Assembly: GCA_041591915.1 (NCBI GenBank) | Contig: JBFHRB010000005.1 | Location: 1-35,188, forward strand | Source of the DNA: JBFHRB01 sp041591915 | GTDB taxonomy: Bacteria; Actinomycetota; Nitriliruptoria; Nitriliruptorales; Nitriliruptoraceae | DNA: 35,188 nt | Direction: 5' to 3' | Shown here: positions 1 to 9,601 of the stretch, piece after piece | How the letters are laid out: every line of letters starts with the position of its first letter | Position numbering within the stretch: position 1 is the first letter of the stretch | The notes under the pieces: model-generated | What the model was told of the DNA's origin: nothing | What the model saw: the letters and a program-made list of their open reading frames with translations, nothing else | Databases searched by the model: none | Made by a program: the position numbers and the translations under genes

Positions 1-1758
<1,758 letters not shown>

Positions 1759-1765
1759 GGCCGGC

Positions 1766-3397
1766 TCACTCGACACCGAGGAAGTAGCGCACGGGGCGCT
1801 GCTCGCCGTCGACGACGTCGATCTCGGTCCGGTCACCGGCGGCGCCGGCCACCGTGTCGATGGCCCGCTCGGCCTCCGAGGGCCCGACCTCGGCGCCCAC
1901 GACCAGCGTCACGACCTCGCCCGCGCCGACGTCCAGGCGTGCGGCGAGCTGGCCGAGCGCCTCGATCGCGTCATCGGCCGCCGCAAGCACGTCGCCCTCG
2001 ACGACGACGAGGAACTGCCCGACCCGCACCTCGCCGATCGGCGTGTTGGCATCGCGGACGGCCGCCACGACCTCGCCCGTCCGGCAGGCCTCGGCGGCCA
2101 GTGCCATGTCCTCCACCACGGCCTCGCCACCGTCCAGGTCGCAGACGGCGAGGGCGGCCAGGACGGCCGGCGGCGAGGTCGCCGCCTCGATGACGACGAG
2201 CTCGCGGCCACCCTCGGCGACCGACACGTCGGACGCCTGGCGAGCCGTGGGCACGACGTTGGGGTGTCCCGGCAGGATCACGATCCGCTCGGCGGCGGTG
2301 CCCCCGATCGCGTTGAGGAGGGTGGCCACGCTCGGGAGCTCGCCAGCGGCGCCGTCGACGACGGTGCAGCCGAGCTCCTCGGCGATGGCCCGCAGGCCGG
2401 GCCCGGGCAGCACCGCCACCGGTCCGATGGACCGGCCAGCGACCGCGTGGGCCTCGAGCGCCTCGGCGATCTGGTCCTCGAAGAGGGTGACGTGGATGTC
2501 GGAGGGGCGGCCGAGGGCGAGCCCGGCCTCGATGGAGGGCCCGATGTCGTTGGTGTGGACGTGGACGTTCATGAGGCCGCCGGCCGCGATGACGACGACG
2601 GAGTCACCCAGCTCCTCGAGGCGTTCGCGAAGGGCCGGTGCACCCTCCTCCGGTGCCTCGAGCAGGTACTGCACCTCGAACCGGTACTCGAGCGAGCCGC
2701 CCTCGCGCGGCGCGACGTGCGAGTCGCGGTCGACGATGCGGCGCCGCGGCGGCGGCGCCGCGTCGAGCGGCTCCCCGGCAGCGTGGGCGTGCAACGCCTC
2801 GAGGAAGACCTCGAAGCCGCGGGCACCGGCATCGATCACCCCGGCCTCGCGGTTGGCCTCCAGCTGGTCGCGCGTCGCCTCGACCGCCTCGTGGACCTCG
2901 GAGAGCAGGTTCGACAGCCCGTCCCGCAGCGGCCCGCCGTCGAGGGCCACGGGGGCCGATTCGGCCGCGACGCGGATGGCCGACAGGATCGTGCCCTCGA
3001 GCGGATCGCCGACGGCCTCGTAGGACAGCACGCGCGAGCGCTCGAAGGCCTTGACCAGGCCGGCGCGCGCGTCGGCCTCGGGGTCGGTGAGCTCCTCCGC
3101 CAGCGCCCGCAGCACCTGGCTGAAGATCACGCCGGAGTTCCCGCGCGCCCCCGTCAGGGCTGCCCGCACGATGGTGTCGCGACGACCGGCCGGGTCGCCG
3201 GGGGTGACGGCGAGCAGCGCGTCCGTCACCGCCGTGACCGTCAGCAGCATGTTGCTGCCGGTGTCACCGTCCGGCACCGGGAAGACGTTGAGGTGGTCGA
3301 TCTCGTCGCTGTGGGCGGCGAGGGCCGTCCGGACCCGCTCGAGCAGTGCAGCCAACCCCTCGCCGACGAGGGGTGCCGACTCCGCGTCCGCTGACAC
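1766..3397 (-). CDS. fakA: DAK2/DegV-type fatty acid kinase subunit FakA (YloV family)
   Basis: A 543-residue protein of the FakA/YloV family, whose kinase domain phosphorylates fatty acids held by a FakB partner for entry into phospholipids. The DhaL/DAK2 nucleotide-binding domain occupies about residues 10-205, with the Mg-ATP motif NVFPVPDGDTGSNM (DGDTG at 43-47) and GARGNSGVIFSQ further on. The C-terminal half is the family's long second domain. The GTG start at 3397 is chosen because GGAGGAG lies 5 bases upstream; the frame stays open far upstream but that is antisense to corA. The stop is 7 bases before recG. The family is clear; fatty acid kinase activity is inferred, since no fakB is visible here. 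Confidence 0.9.
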   Translation of the reverse strand: MSADAESAPLVGEGLAALLERVRTALAAHSDEIDHLNVFPVPDGDTGSNMLLTVTAVTDALLAVTPGDPAGRRDTIVRAALTGARGNSGVIFSQVLRALAEELTDPEADARAGLVKAFERSRVLSYEAVGDPLEGTILSAIRVAAESAPVALDGGPLRDGLSNLLSEVHEAVEATRDQLEANREAGVIDAGARGFEVFLEALHAHAAGEPLDAAPPPRRRIVDRDSHVAPREGGSLEYRFEVQYLLEAPEEGAPALRERLEELGDSVVVIAAGGLMNVHVHTNDIGPSIEAGLALGRPSDIHVTLFEDQIAEALEAHAVAGRSIGPVAVLPGPGLRAIAEELGCTVVDGAAGELPSVATLLNAIGGTAAERIVILPGHPNVVPTARQASDVSVAEGGRELVVIEAATSPPAVLAALAVCDLDGGEAVVEDMALAAEACRTGEVVAAVRDANTPIGEVRVGQFLVVVEGDVLAAADDAIEALGQLAARLDVGAGEVVTLVVGAEVGPSEAERAIDTVAGAAGDRTEIDVVDGEQRPVRYFLGVE

Positions 3398-3535
3398 GGA
3401 TGCTCCTCCGAGGACGACTCCGACCGGGCGCCGCGAGCGTACCGACGGCCCGTGACGTGCCGGCGGGACCTCCACGGTCTCGTCCACGGTCCGCCGTATC
3501 GTCGCGCTGCGAACCTGCGACCAGCGAGCGAGCAC

Positions 3536-4741
3536 GTGCTCGAGATCCGACACATCACCGACGCCGGGGTCCGGCGCCTGCAACCCGAGGACCTCGCCGA
3601 CGGCACGCCGGGCGACGGCTACGTCTGGATCGACCTGCACGACCCGACCGACGACGAGGAGTCGATCCTCGAACTGGCCTCGCTCGGCATCGAGCCGATG
3701 GCCATCGAGGACATGCGCGAGGACCTCCACCTGCCGAAGCTCGACGTGTTCGAGGACCAGTTCCTGCTCACGGTGCACGGGATCGCCGTGCAGCAGTCGC
3801 GGATCGAGATCGAGACCGTGGAGGTGGACGTCCTGGTCAAGCGCGACGTGCTGGTCACCTTCCACGAGGACGAGGTCGCCTCGGTCGATCGCGTGCTCAA
3901 GGCGCTGGACCGCCGCGGCAACAAGGGCCTCACGCGCCCGATCGAGGCGCTCCACCGGATCCTCGACGTGATGAACGACGTGTTCGTGCCGTTCCTCGAC
4001 CTGATCGAGCGGCGGCTCGACCTGGTCGAGGAGGACATCCTCACCGAGCCGACCGAGATGACCCGGCGCGAGATCTACGAGCTCCAGCGCGACGTCATCC
4101 AGCTCCGGCGCGTCGTGGTCCCCCAGGCCGAGGTCCTGCGGCGGCTGGGGCGCGACCAGGTCGGGCTGGTCGAGGAGCGGGACATGGCCCTCTTCCGCGA
4201 CATCTACGACCACCTGTACCGGATGGCGGAGTTCAGCGACTCGTACCGCCAGCTGCTCGACAGCGCGATGGACAACTACCGGTCGGCGCTCAACGACGAC
4301 CTGAACGACATGCTGAAGGTGCTGACGCTGTTCTCGGCGATGCTCCTGCCGATCTCGGTGCTCGCCGGCATCTACGGCATGAACTTCGCCCAGATGCCCG
4401 AGCTGCAGTTCCGCTGGGCCTACCCGGCCCTCTGGGCCGTGTTCATCACCGTGCTCGTCGGCGAGTTCCTGTGGTTCCGGTCCCGCGGCTGGGTCGGGGG
4501 GCGCGCGGAGCGCGAGGCCATGGAGCGACGCCGCTCCGCGTTCGCGGAGGTCCTGCACATCCCGGTGCTCGGGACCGTGCTCAAGGTCCCGGCGTACGGT
4601 GCCCGCGCGGTGTTCGCGACCGCGGAGCGGGCCAGCGAGCTCCCACGCCGGCTGACGCGCCGCCTCGCGGAAGAGGGCCTGTCGATCCTCGACCCGGACG
4701 ACGAGCCCGAGGTCTACGAGGGGCCCGAGGGAGCCGACTGA
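3536..4741 (+). CDS. corA: CorA-family magnesium/cobalt channel with long C-terminal tail
   Basis: CorA proteins are pentameric inner-membrane channels for Mg2+ (also Co2+/Ni2+). The 401-residue product has the acidic cytosolic domain, a long helix, TM1 ending in the ion-selectivity motif YGMNF (GMN at 281-283) and TM2 ending near residue 314. About 87 more residues follow TM2, beginning with arginine-rich sequence and ending in an acidic stretch; usual CorA proteins stop within a few residues of TM2. The GTG start at 3536 (VLEIRHITDAG) fits the family start; an ATG 28 codons upstream would add an unlikely arginine-rich leader. No strong ribosome site is visible. The gene is divergent from fakA. 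Confidence 0.93.
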   Translation: MLEIRHITDAGVRRLQPEDLADGTPGDGYVWIDLHDPTDDEESILELASLGIEPMAIEDMREDLHLPKLDVFEDQFLLTVHGIAVQQSRIEIETVEVDVLVKRDVLVTFHEDEVASVDRVLKALDRRGNKGLTRPIEALHRILDVMNDVFVPFLDLIERRLDLVEEDILTEPTEMTRREIYELQRDVIQLRRVVVPQAEVLRRLGRDQVGLVEERDMALFRDIYDHLYRMAEFSDSYRQLLDSAMDNYRSALNDDLNDMLKVLTLFSAMLLPISVLAGIYGMNFAQMPELQFRWAYPALWAVFITVLVGEFLWFRSRGWVGGRAEREAMERRRSAFAEVLHIPVLGTVLKVPAYGARAVFATAERASELPRRLTRRLAEEGLSILDPDDEPEVYEGPEGAD

Positions 4742-4800
4742 GGCCTCGCCCGGTGTGCGCGGGGCGTGCCCTCGAGGGTGCGCCCGGTGAGCGGCTCGTG

Positions 4801-4835
4801 TACGCTCCTGCGCACGCCGCCCCCCTCCGGGCGGC
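4801..4835 (+). promoter_or_regulatory. Possible rpmB promoter -10 and leader hairpin
   Basis: TACGCT at 4801-4806 matches the TAnnnT element seen before many genes here. It would start a leader of about 110 bases before rpmB. Within that leader GCCGCCC (4816-4822) pairs with GGGCGGC (4829-4835) around a 6-base loop. No good -35 is visible. A role in rpmB control is inference. Confidence 0.35.
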
Positions 4836-4920
4836 CATCTCATGTGATCAACCCGTCGGCGATCCCGGTCCGCGCACGCACCTCAAGGGACGCCCCCACC
4901 ACCGACCTGGAGAGCGACCG

Positions 4921-5124
4921 ATGGCTTCCTCCGTCTGCGAGATCTGCGGCAAGGGCCCCTGGTTCGGCAAGCAGGTGAGCCACAGCCACCGCCGCTCGTC
5001 GCGCCGCTGGAACCCCAACGTCCAGCGCCTCAGGGTGCTGAAGGACGGCCGCACCCAGCGCGTCGACGTGTGCACGTCGTGCCTCAAGGCCGGCAAGGTC
5101 CAGCGCCCGCCCGTCAAGGCCTGA
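4921..5124 (+). CDS. rpmB: 50S ribosomal protein L28, zinc-binding form
   Basis: L28 is a small protein of the large ribosomal subunit. The 67-residue product keeps the family signature (G-K-x-V-S-H-S-H-R-R-S, then RWNPN and the basic RLRVLKDG segment). It carries two CxxC pairs, C6/C9 and C51/C54, so it is the zinc-ribbon (C+) form; many actinobacteria also carry a cysteine-free paralogue used under zinc starvation, which is not visible here. The ATG at 4921 is preceded by GGAGAG. A strong hairpin follows the stop. Its location next to fakA-recG agrees with the arrangement I recall in Streptomyces, although corA lies between here. Confidence 0.97.
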   Translation: MASSVCEICGKGPWFGKQVSHSHRRSSRRWNPNVQRLRVLKDGRTQRVDVCTSCLKAGKVQRPPVKA

Positions 5125-5143
5125 CCGCGCCTGCACCGACCCG

Positions 5144-5165
5144 GAGCCGCCCCACGGGGCGGCTC
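5144..5165 (+). terminator. Hairpin terminator after rpmB
   Basis: GAGCCGCCCC (5144-5153) and GGGCGGCTC (to 5165) form a stem of about 9-10 bp with a very short loop, 20 bases after the rpmB stop. It is followed by TCGTCG rather than a T-run, as is common in high-GC actinobacteria. Confidence 0.7.
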
Positions 5166-5215
5166 TCGTCGTCGCGGGGCGCTGCAGCCTGCGCCACGAC
5201 GACCCGGCGCGGCCA

Positions 5216-5221
5216 TAGGCT
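5216..5221 (+). promoter_or_regulatory. Possible -10 (TAGGCT) for the gene at 5231
   Basis: TAGGCT lies 9 bases before the ATG at 5231, which has no ribosome binding site. The spacing would give a leaderless or nearly leaderless transcript. The match resembles those before cofC, dapC and serB. Confidence 0.35.
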
Positions 5222-5230
5222 CCCGCGTCG

Positions 5231-5803
5231 ATGAGTGAGATCAGCGAGAGCTACCACCTCCGGAGCGCGACCCAGCAGGACGGGATCGCGCTCCTGGAGA
5301 CGACGCGGACTCCCGGCTACGTCCTCCCGGCGGCGAGCGGCTGGGTCTCGGTCGTGGTGGCAGACGCGAACCTCATCCCGCACGCGTCGGTGGTCAGGGC
5401 CGCCGGGTTCCCGGTCGTGCACTACGCCAATGCGGCGGACCACGGTTGGTCGTTCTCCGTCTTCGACGCGTCGGGGCAGCGGTTGAGCCGCTACACCGCC
5501 TCGTGGGAGGCGTTCGACTACGAGGTCGTGGACGACCAGCTCGACCTCGAGCGGGCGGCGACCATCCTCGGGCTCGAGGCCGAGCAGGTCCGCCTCGTGC
5601 GGCCGCTCCTTCGGCCACGCGGCCTCGAGGAGGTCGAGGACGCCGACGGCCGCAACCCCGGCCACCACGTCGCGGCCCTCCTCGGACTCCCCTGGTGGGA
5701 CCACTTCAGCTACCGGTACCTGTCCGCGGCCGAGGCCACGGGGCGCCCCCTGCCGCACGGCGCCATCCGCGTGGGTGAGCTCCCGAACTACGTGGTCCTG
5801 TAG
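5231..5803 (+). CDS. Uncharacterised 190-residue protein
   Basis: I do not recognise a named family. The product is soluble, without signal peptide or membrane segment. The N-terminal part has alternating beta-strand-like stretches (GWVSVVVAD, FPVVHYANA, WSFSVFDASGQRLSRY); the C-terminal part contains HHVAALLGLPWWDHFSYRYL. The layout (a strand GWVSV, a strand ending in D-x-G-x-x-L-x-x-Y, then L-G-x-P and an S-Y-x-Y-L end) vaguely recalls small cytosolic proteins of unknown function in Bacillus and Streptomyces; that is memory, not a search. The ATG has no ribosome site but has a possible -10 nine bases upstream. Codon use is like its neighbours, so it is likely a real gene, alone between two hairpins. 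Confidence 0.75.
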   Translation: MSEISESYHLRSATQQDGIALLETTRTPGYVLPAASGWVSVVVADANLIPHASVVRAAGFPVVHYANAADHGWSFSVFDASGQRLSRYTASWEAFDYEVVDDQLDLERAATILGLEAEQVRLVRPLLRPRGLEEVEDADGRNPGHHVAALLGLPWWDHFSYRYLSAAEATGRPLPHGAIRVGELPNYVVL

Positions 5804-5971
5804 CGGCCCCCAGGCCCGCCGCCACCCACCGGGAACGCGCGACTGAGGCACGGACGCGCGCTGACAACGCACAGGGGTCTGGAGGCATGGCAGGAATCGG
5901 GGTCCGGGGCGGCGAACCCGTCGGGGAGGCCAGGAGACCCCTGGCACCCCACCCGATGCGGAGCCCTCCAG

Positions 5972-7420
5972 ATGCGTTCCCTCTTCAAGATCCCCCTCGC
6001 GGCCGCCATCGTGGCCGCGTCCGTCGCCGCCGCCCCGACCGTGCAGGCCATCGTCGGCGAGCCGCGCGACGGCAAGGCCGAGGTCGCCGAGTGGCTGATG
6101 GAGCGCGAGCTCGCGGCCCACGACGCGCTCGGCCTCGACCTCAGCGAGGGCGCGCCGTGCCAGAACTCGCCAGGTGAGCACGAAGGGCTCGCATCGCGGT
6201 ACTACCCGTGCAAGAACGTCGACCTCGTCGGCTACGTGCACCTGTCCGAGCTCGGCGGCGCCGCCGGCAACGACAGCTGGGGCTGGACCGACCCCGAGGA
6301 CGGCACCGAGATCGCCATCATGGGCACCGGCACCGGGACGGCCTTCGTCAAGCTCGACGAGGTCCAGGGCGTGCTGCGCCCGGTCGTCCTCGCCTACCTC
6401 GAGCAGGCCGGCGCCCGGCACACGGGCGCTGGTGGCGCCGTCTGGCGCGACGTCAAGGTGAACAACGACCACGCCTACATCGTCACCGAGCGCGGCGGCG
6501 GCATCCAGGTCTTCGACCTGACCCGGCTCCGTGAGTACTACGGGAACGTGTCGTCGGCCCAGAAGGCCTTCGTCACCGCGGACACGACCTTCGGCGGCCC
6601 GGCGTTCATGAAGGCGACGAACTTCCACAACATCGTGATCAACGAGGAGACCGACTTCGCCTACGGCGTCGGCGGCAACTGCAACGGCGGCCTCTACATG
6701 GTCGACATCTCCGACGCGAAGAACCCGGCCTGGGCCGGCTGCTTCGGCACCGACGGCTACACCCACGACGCCCAGTGCGTCGTCTACCGCGGCCCCGACA
6801 CGGACTACAACGGCAACTACGCCCCGGAGTTCGACGCGGACGGCGACCTGTCCAACGGCTCGCAGGCGGAGATCTGCTTCGCGTACAACGAGGACTCGGT
6901 CACCATCGTCGACGTCAGCAACAAGCTCGCTCCGAAGATGCTCTCGAAGGTCACCTACGACACCTCGAAGTACACGCACCAGGGGTGGCTGACCGAGGAC
7001 CACGAGTGGATCGTCTTCAACGACGAGATCGACGACCAGGCCCCCGGGCAGACCGTCAGCAACACGACGACCTACATCGCCAACGTCGCCGACCTCGACG
7101 CCGACGTGGAGGACGAGGACGTCATCCGCTACGTGCACCCCACGCTGTCGGTCGACCACAACCTCTACATCAAGGGCGACCTGATCTTCGAGGCCAACTA
7201 CAACGCCGGTCTGCGCATCCTGCGCTTCACGCCGGAGACCCTCGCGACGGGCGAGCTCGAGGAGGTCGGCTACTTCGACGTCGACCCGGGCCTCGATGCC
7301 CCGCACTACGGCGGCGCCTGGAACGTCTACCCCTACTTCGAGAGTGGCACGATCGTCGTGTCCACCCTCGACGAGGGCATGTTCCTGCTGAAGTTCAACG
7401 ACCCGGCCGACGCCAGCTGA
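5972..7420 (+). CDS. Secreted choice-of-anchor B / LVIVD-repeat beta-propeller protein
   Basis: The 482-residue product begins with a Sec signal peptide (RSLFKIPLAAAIVAASVAAAPTVQA, cleavage near residue 26). The rest is a repeated-blade protein with LVIVD-like units (GGIQVFDLTRLREYY, GGLYMVDISDAKNPAW, DSVTIVDVSNKLAP, AGLRILRF) and the HDAQC, SVDHNLYIKGD and EANYNAGLRI motifs typical of choice-of-anchor B family proteins, which are exported proteins of unknown ligand. Many relatives carry a C-terminal anchor; this one stops shortly after the last blade, so it is probably released or held by other means. GGAG lies about 9 bases before the ATG. The 168-base leader holds a hairpin at 5929-5945 (GCCAGG/CCTGGC). 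A 12-bp hairpin follows the gene. Confidence 0.88.
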   Translation: MRSLFKIPLAAAIVAASVAAAPTVQAIVGEPRDGKAEVAEWLMERELAAHDALGLDLSEGAPCQNSPGEHEGLASRYYPCKNVDLVGYVHLSELGGAAGNDSWGWTDPEDGTEIAIMGTGTGTAFVKLDEVQGVLRPVVLAYLEQAGARHTGAGGAVWRDVKVNNDHAYIVTERGGGIQVFDLTRLREYYGNVSSAQKAFVTADTTFGGPAFMKATNFHNIVINEETDFAYGVGGNCNGGLYMVDISDAKNPAWAGCFGTDGYTHDAQCVVYRGPDTDYNGNYAPEFDADGDLSNGSQAEICFAYNEDSVTIVDVSNKLAPKMLSKVTYDTSKYTHQGWLTEDHEWIVFNDEIDDQAPGQTVSNTTTYIANVADLDADVEDEDVIRYVHPTLSVDHNLYIKGDLIFEANYNAGLRILRFTPETLATGELEEVGYFDVDPGLDAPHYGGAWNVYPYFESGTIVVSTLDEGMFLLKFNDPADAS

Positions 7421-7437
7421 GTCACCCGCATCACCAC

Positions 7438-7464
7438 GAGACCCCGCCCACCGGGCGGGGTCTC
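7438..7464. terminator. Bidirectional hairpin terminator
   Basis: GAGACCCCGCCC (7438-7449) and GGGCGGGGTCTC (7453-7464) form a perfect 12-bp stem with loop ACC, midway between the convergent stops at 7420 and 7493. It can serve both strands. No T-run follows on either side. Confidence 0.8.
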
Positions 7465-7492
7465 GTCGTTGCCGGGGCGGCCGACGCGCCGG

Positions 7493-8296
7493 TCAGCCGC
7501 GCAGCTCCCAGGCGTGGTCGACGGGGCCGATCCCCTTGCCCACGCGAACCCCGCGCTTCAGCGCCCCGGTGAGGTAGCGCTTGGCCTCCTTCACCGCGGC
7601 GGGGACGTCCGCCCCCTTCGCCAGCTCCGCCGCGATGGCCGAGCTGAGCGTGCAGCCGGTGCCGTGCGTGTCGCGCGTGTCGAGCCGCTCGGCGGTGATC
7701 GGCTCGTAGGTGTCACCATCGGACAGGAGGTCGACGGCGTCGAGGTTGTCGGGCAGGTGGCCGCCCTTCACGAGGACCCAGCGCGGCCCGAGCGCGAGCA
7801 TGGCATCGGCGGCGGTGCGGAGGTCGTCGACGCCCTCGACCCGCACGCCGGTGAGCAGCTCCACCTCCCCGAGGTTGGGCGTCGCCACGGTCGCCAGCGG
7901 GAGCATCACCGTCCGCAGGGCGTCGACGGCCTCGGGTCGCAGCAGCGCGTCGCCGTGCTTCGACGCGGCCACCGGGTCGATGACCACCGTCTCGACGCCG
8001 TGCGCGGCGAGCCCGGCCGCCACCGCCTCCATGATCTCGGCCGAGCTCAGCATCCCGATCTTCACGGCGTCGACGCCGATGTCGGCGAGGACGCTGTCGA
8101 GCTGTCGTCGGACGAACGCGGGCGGCACCTCGTGCACGCCCTGCACGCCGACGGTGTTCTGGGCCGTGAGGGCGGTCAGCACGCTCATGCCGAAGACCCC
8201 GCGTGCCTGGAAGGTCTTGAGGTCGGCCTGGATGCCGGCGCCGCCACCGGAGTCCGAGCCGGCGATGGTCAGTGCGCGGGGCGGGGTCGCGGTCAC
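7493..8296 (-). CDS. thiD: Hydroxymethylpyrimidine/phosphomethylpyrimidine kinase
   Basis: ThiD phosphorylates HMP and then HMP-P to HMP-PP, the pyrimidine half of thiamine. The 267-residue product has the ribokinase-like signatures IAGSDSGGGAGIQADLKTF near the N-terminus, VIDPV in the middle, and DTHGTGCTLSSAIA near residues 209-221 including the active-site cysteine region. The GTG at 8296 overlaps the thiL stop (GTGA), with AGGAGA upstream, so translation is coupled to thiL. The frame is open further upstream but only antisense within thiL. Downstream lies a bidirectional hairpin. Confidence 0.96.
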   Translation of the reverse strand: MTATPPRALTIAGSDSGGGAGIQADLKTFQARGVFGMSVLTALTAQNTVGVQGVHEVPPAFVRRQLDSVLADIGVDAVKIGMLSSAEIMEAVAAGLAAHGVETVVIDPVAASKHGDALLRPEAVDALRTVMLPLATVATPNLGEVELLTGVRVEGVDDLRTAADAMLALGPRWVLVKGGHLPDNLDAVDLLSDGDTYEPITAERLDTRDTHGTGCTLSSAIAAELAKGADVPAAVKEAKRYLTGALKRGVRVGKGIGPVDHAWELRG

Positions 8297-9285
8297 CGAT
8301 CGTCTCCTGTGTGCTCCCACCCCTGCAAGGTGATCTCCTCGCGGTCGCCGTTGGCCGCCACGAGCGTGACCTGGCCCGCAGGCCCGTCGACCACGCGTCC
8401 GATCCGTCGGGCGACGACGCCGTCGGGTGGGTCCAGCGGGGTGTCGGCCGGGACGGTACCGACCAGTGCGTAGTCGTCCCCGCCCGCGACGACGAACCGG
8501 TCCGCGTCTCGCCCGAGCAGGCCGGCCGCCTCGCGGACGTCGTCGTCGGCTCGCACGGCAGGACGCGCGACCTCGATCGCGACGCCGGACATCCCGGCGA
8601 TGTGCGCGACATCGCGCCCCAGCCCGTCGGAGACGTCGATCGCGGACGTCGCCCCCGCCGCGAGCAGCGTCCGTGCGGTCACCGGCCCGACGAGCGGGCG
8701 CCGGTGCTGGACCGCCAGCCGCTCGAACACCTCGTTGGCGGTGATCCCGGCACGGTGGAGGGCCAGTGCGGCGGCGGCCCGCCCGAGCTCCCGCCCGTCG
8801 AGGTGCACCAGCACGAGGTCGTCCCCGACCCGCGCGCCGTCCCGGCGGAGCGGACCGGTTCCCAGCAACTCGCCGAGCACGGTCACCGACACCGCCACCT
8901 GCGCGGCCGAGACGGTGTCGCCTCCGACCACGGCCAGGCCGTAGGTCGCGGCCGCCTCGTCGATGCCGGCGTACAGCTCGTGCACGTCGGCGTCGGGCAG
9001 GCCCGCGGGACGCTGGAGCGACACGACGGCGGCCCGCGGGCGAGCCGCGACCGCCAGCAGGTCGCTCACGTTGACCGTCACGGCCTTCCAGCCGACGTCC
9101 GACCACGACGAGAGCGTGCGGTCGAAGTGCACGCCGTCGACGAGGGTGTCCACGGCGATGGCAACGGCAGCACCCGCGACCTCGACGACGGCCGCGTCGT
9201 CGCCCACGCCGAGCGGCACACCCGGCCCGTCACCGGCCAGCACGTCCGAGAGCTGGGCGAGCAGGGCGAACTCCGGACTACCCAT
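8293..9285 (-). CDS. thiL: Thiamine-monophosphate kinase
   Basis: ThiL converts thiamine phosphate to the active cofactor thiamine diphosphate. The 330-residue product shows the PurM/ThiL-type signatures: GVGDDAAVV near residue 27, VDTLVDGVHF near 47, a NVSDLLAVAARPRA segment (usual form NxSDxAAMGAxP), GGDTVSA and DVSDGLGRDVAHIA. The ATG at 9285 is preceded by AAGGAGGG at 8 bases, one of the strongest ribosome sites in the window; frames upstream run into the divergent gene. The gene forms a two-gene operon with thiD, sharing GTGA. A possible -10 (TACTCT) lies at 9315-9320 on this strand. Confidence 0.96.
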   Translation of the reverse strand: MGSPEFALLAQLSDVLAGDGPGVPLGVGDDAAVVEVAGAAVAIAVDTLVDGVHFDRTLSSWSDVGWKAVTVNVSDLLAVAARPRAAVVSLQRPAGLPDADVHELYAGIDEAAATYGLAVVGGDTVSAAQVAVSVTVLGELLGTGPLRRDGARVGDDLVLVHLDGRELGRAAAALALHRAGITANEVFERLAVQHRRPLVGPVTARTLLAAGATSAIDVSDGLGRDVAHIAGMSGVAIEVARPAVRADDDVREAAGLLGRDADRFVVAGGDDYALVGTVPADTPLDPPDGVVARRIGRVVDGPAGQVTLVAANGDREEITLQGWEHTGDDR

Positions 9286-9314
9286 GCGTTCCGCCCTCCT
9301 TGGTCGGAGAGGCA

Positions 9315-9324
9315 AGAGTAGGCT
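9315..9324. promoter_or_regulatory. Overlapping divergent -10 elements, thiL and the gene at 9365
   Basis: The 10 bases AGAGTAGGCT read TACTCT on the minus strand (9320-9315, towards thiL) and TAGGCT on the plus strand (9319-9324, towards 9365). Both match TAnnnT and share the central TA. The -35 regions are not clear. Confidence 0.45.
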
Positions 9325-9364
9325 CGGCCAGGGTTGGAGCGACGAGACGAGACAGGGGGCCGCA

Positions 9365-9601
9365 GTGGCCGTGCAGGCGTACATCCTCATCCAGACCGAG
9401 GTCGGCAAGGCCGCCGAGGTGGCGACCGCCGTCGCCGACATCGAGGGCGTCACCGCCGCCGACGACGTGACCGGTCCCTACGACGTGGTCGTGCGCGCCG
9501 AGGCGGCCAACGTCGACGAGCTCGGGCGGCTCGTGGTGTCGCGCATCCAGCAGATCGGCGGGATCACGCGGACGCTGACCTGCCCGGTCGTCCACCTCTA
9601 G
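9365..9601 (+). CDS. Stand-alone Lrp/AsnC ligand-binding (RAM) domain protein
   Basis: The 78-residue product is one alpha-beta RAM domain (AYILIQTEVGKAAEV, IEGVTAADDVTGPYDVVV, then LGRLVVSRIQQIGGITRT), the effector-binding half of Lrp/AsnC regulators, with no DNA-binding helix-turn-helix. Stand-alone RAM proteins can bind amino acids and form ring oligomers; a regulatory role is inferred. The GTG at 9365 gives the usual start of such domains and has AGGGGG upstream. Its TAG stop and that of the convergent ddl share CTAG at 9598-9601. I recall such a gene near thiL and ddl in actinobacteria. Confidence 0.9.
   Translation: MAVQAYILIQTEVGKAAEVATAVADIEGVTAADDVTGPYDVVVRAEAANVDELGRLVVSRIQQIGGITRTLTCPVVHL

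Noticed and set aside
5929..5945. Cobalamin riboswitch suggested by the GCCAGGAGACC core
   Set aside because: The other conserved blocks (GGGAA...GGTG...AATCC and the CCCGC...CTGT part) are missing, and the core pairs with its own 3' side, so I do not call it a feature.
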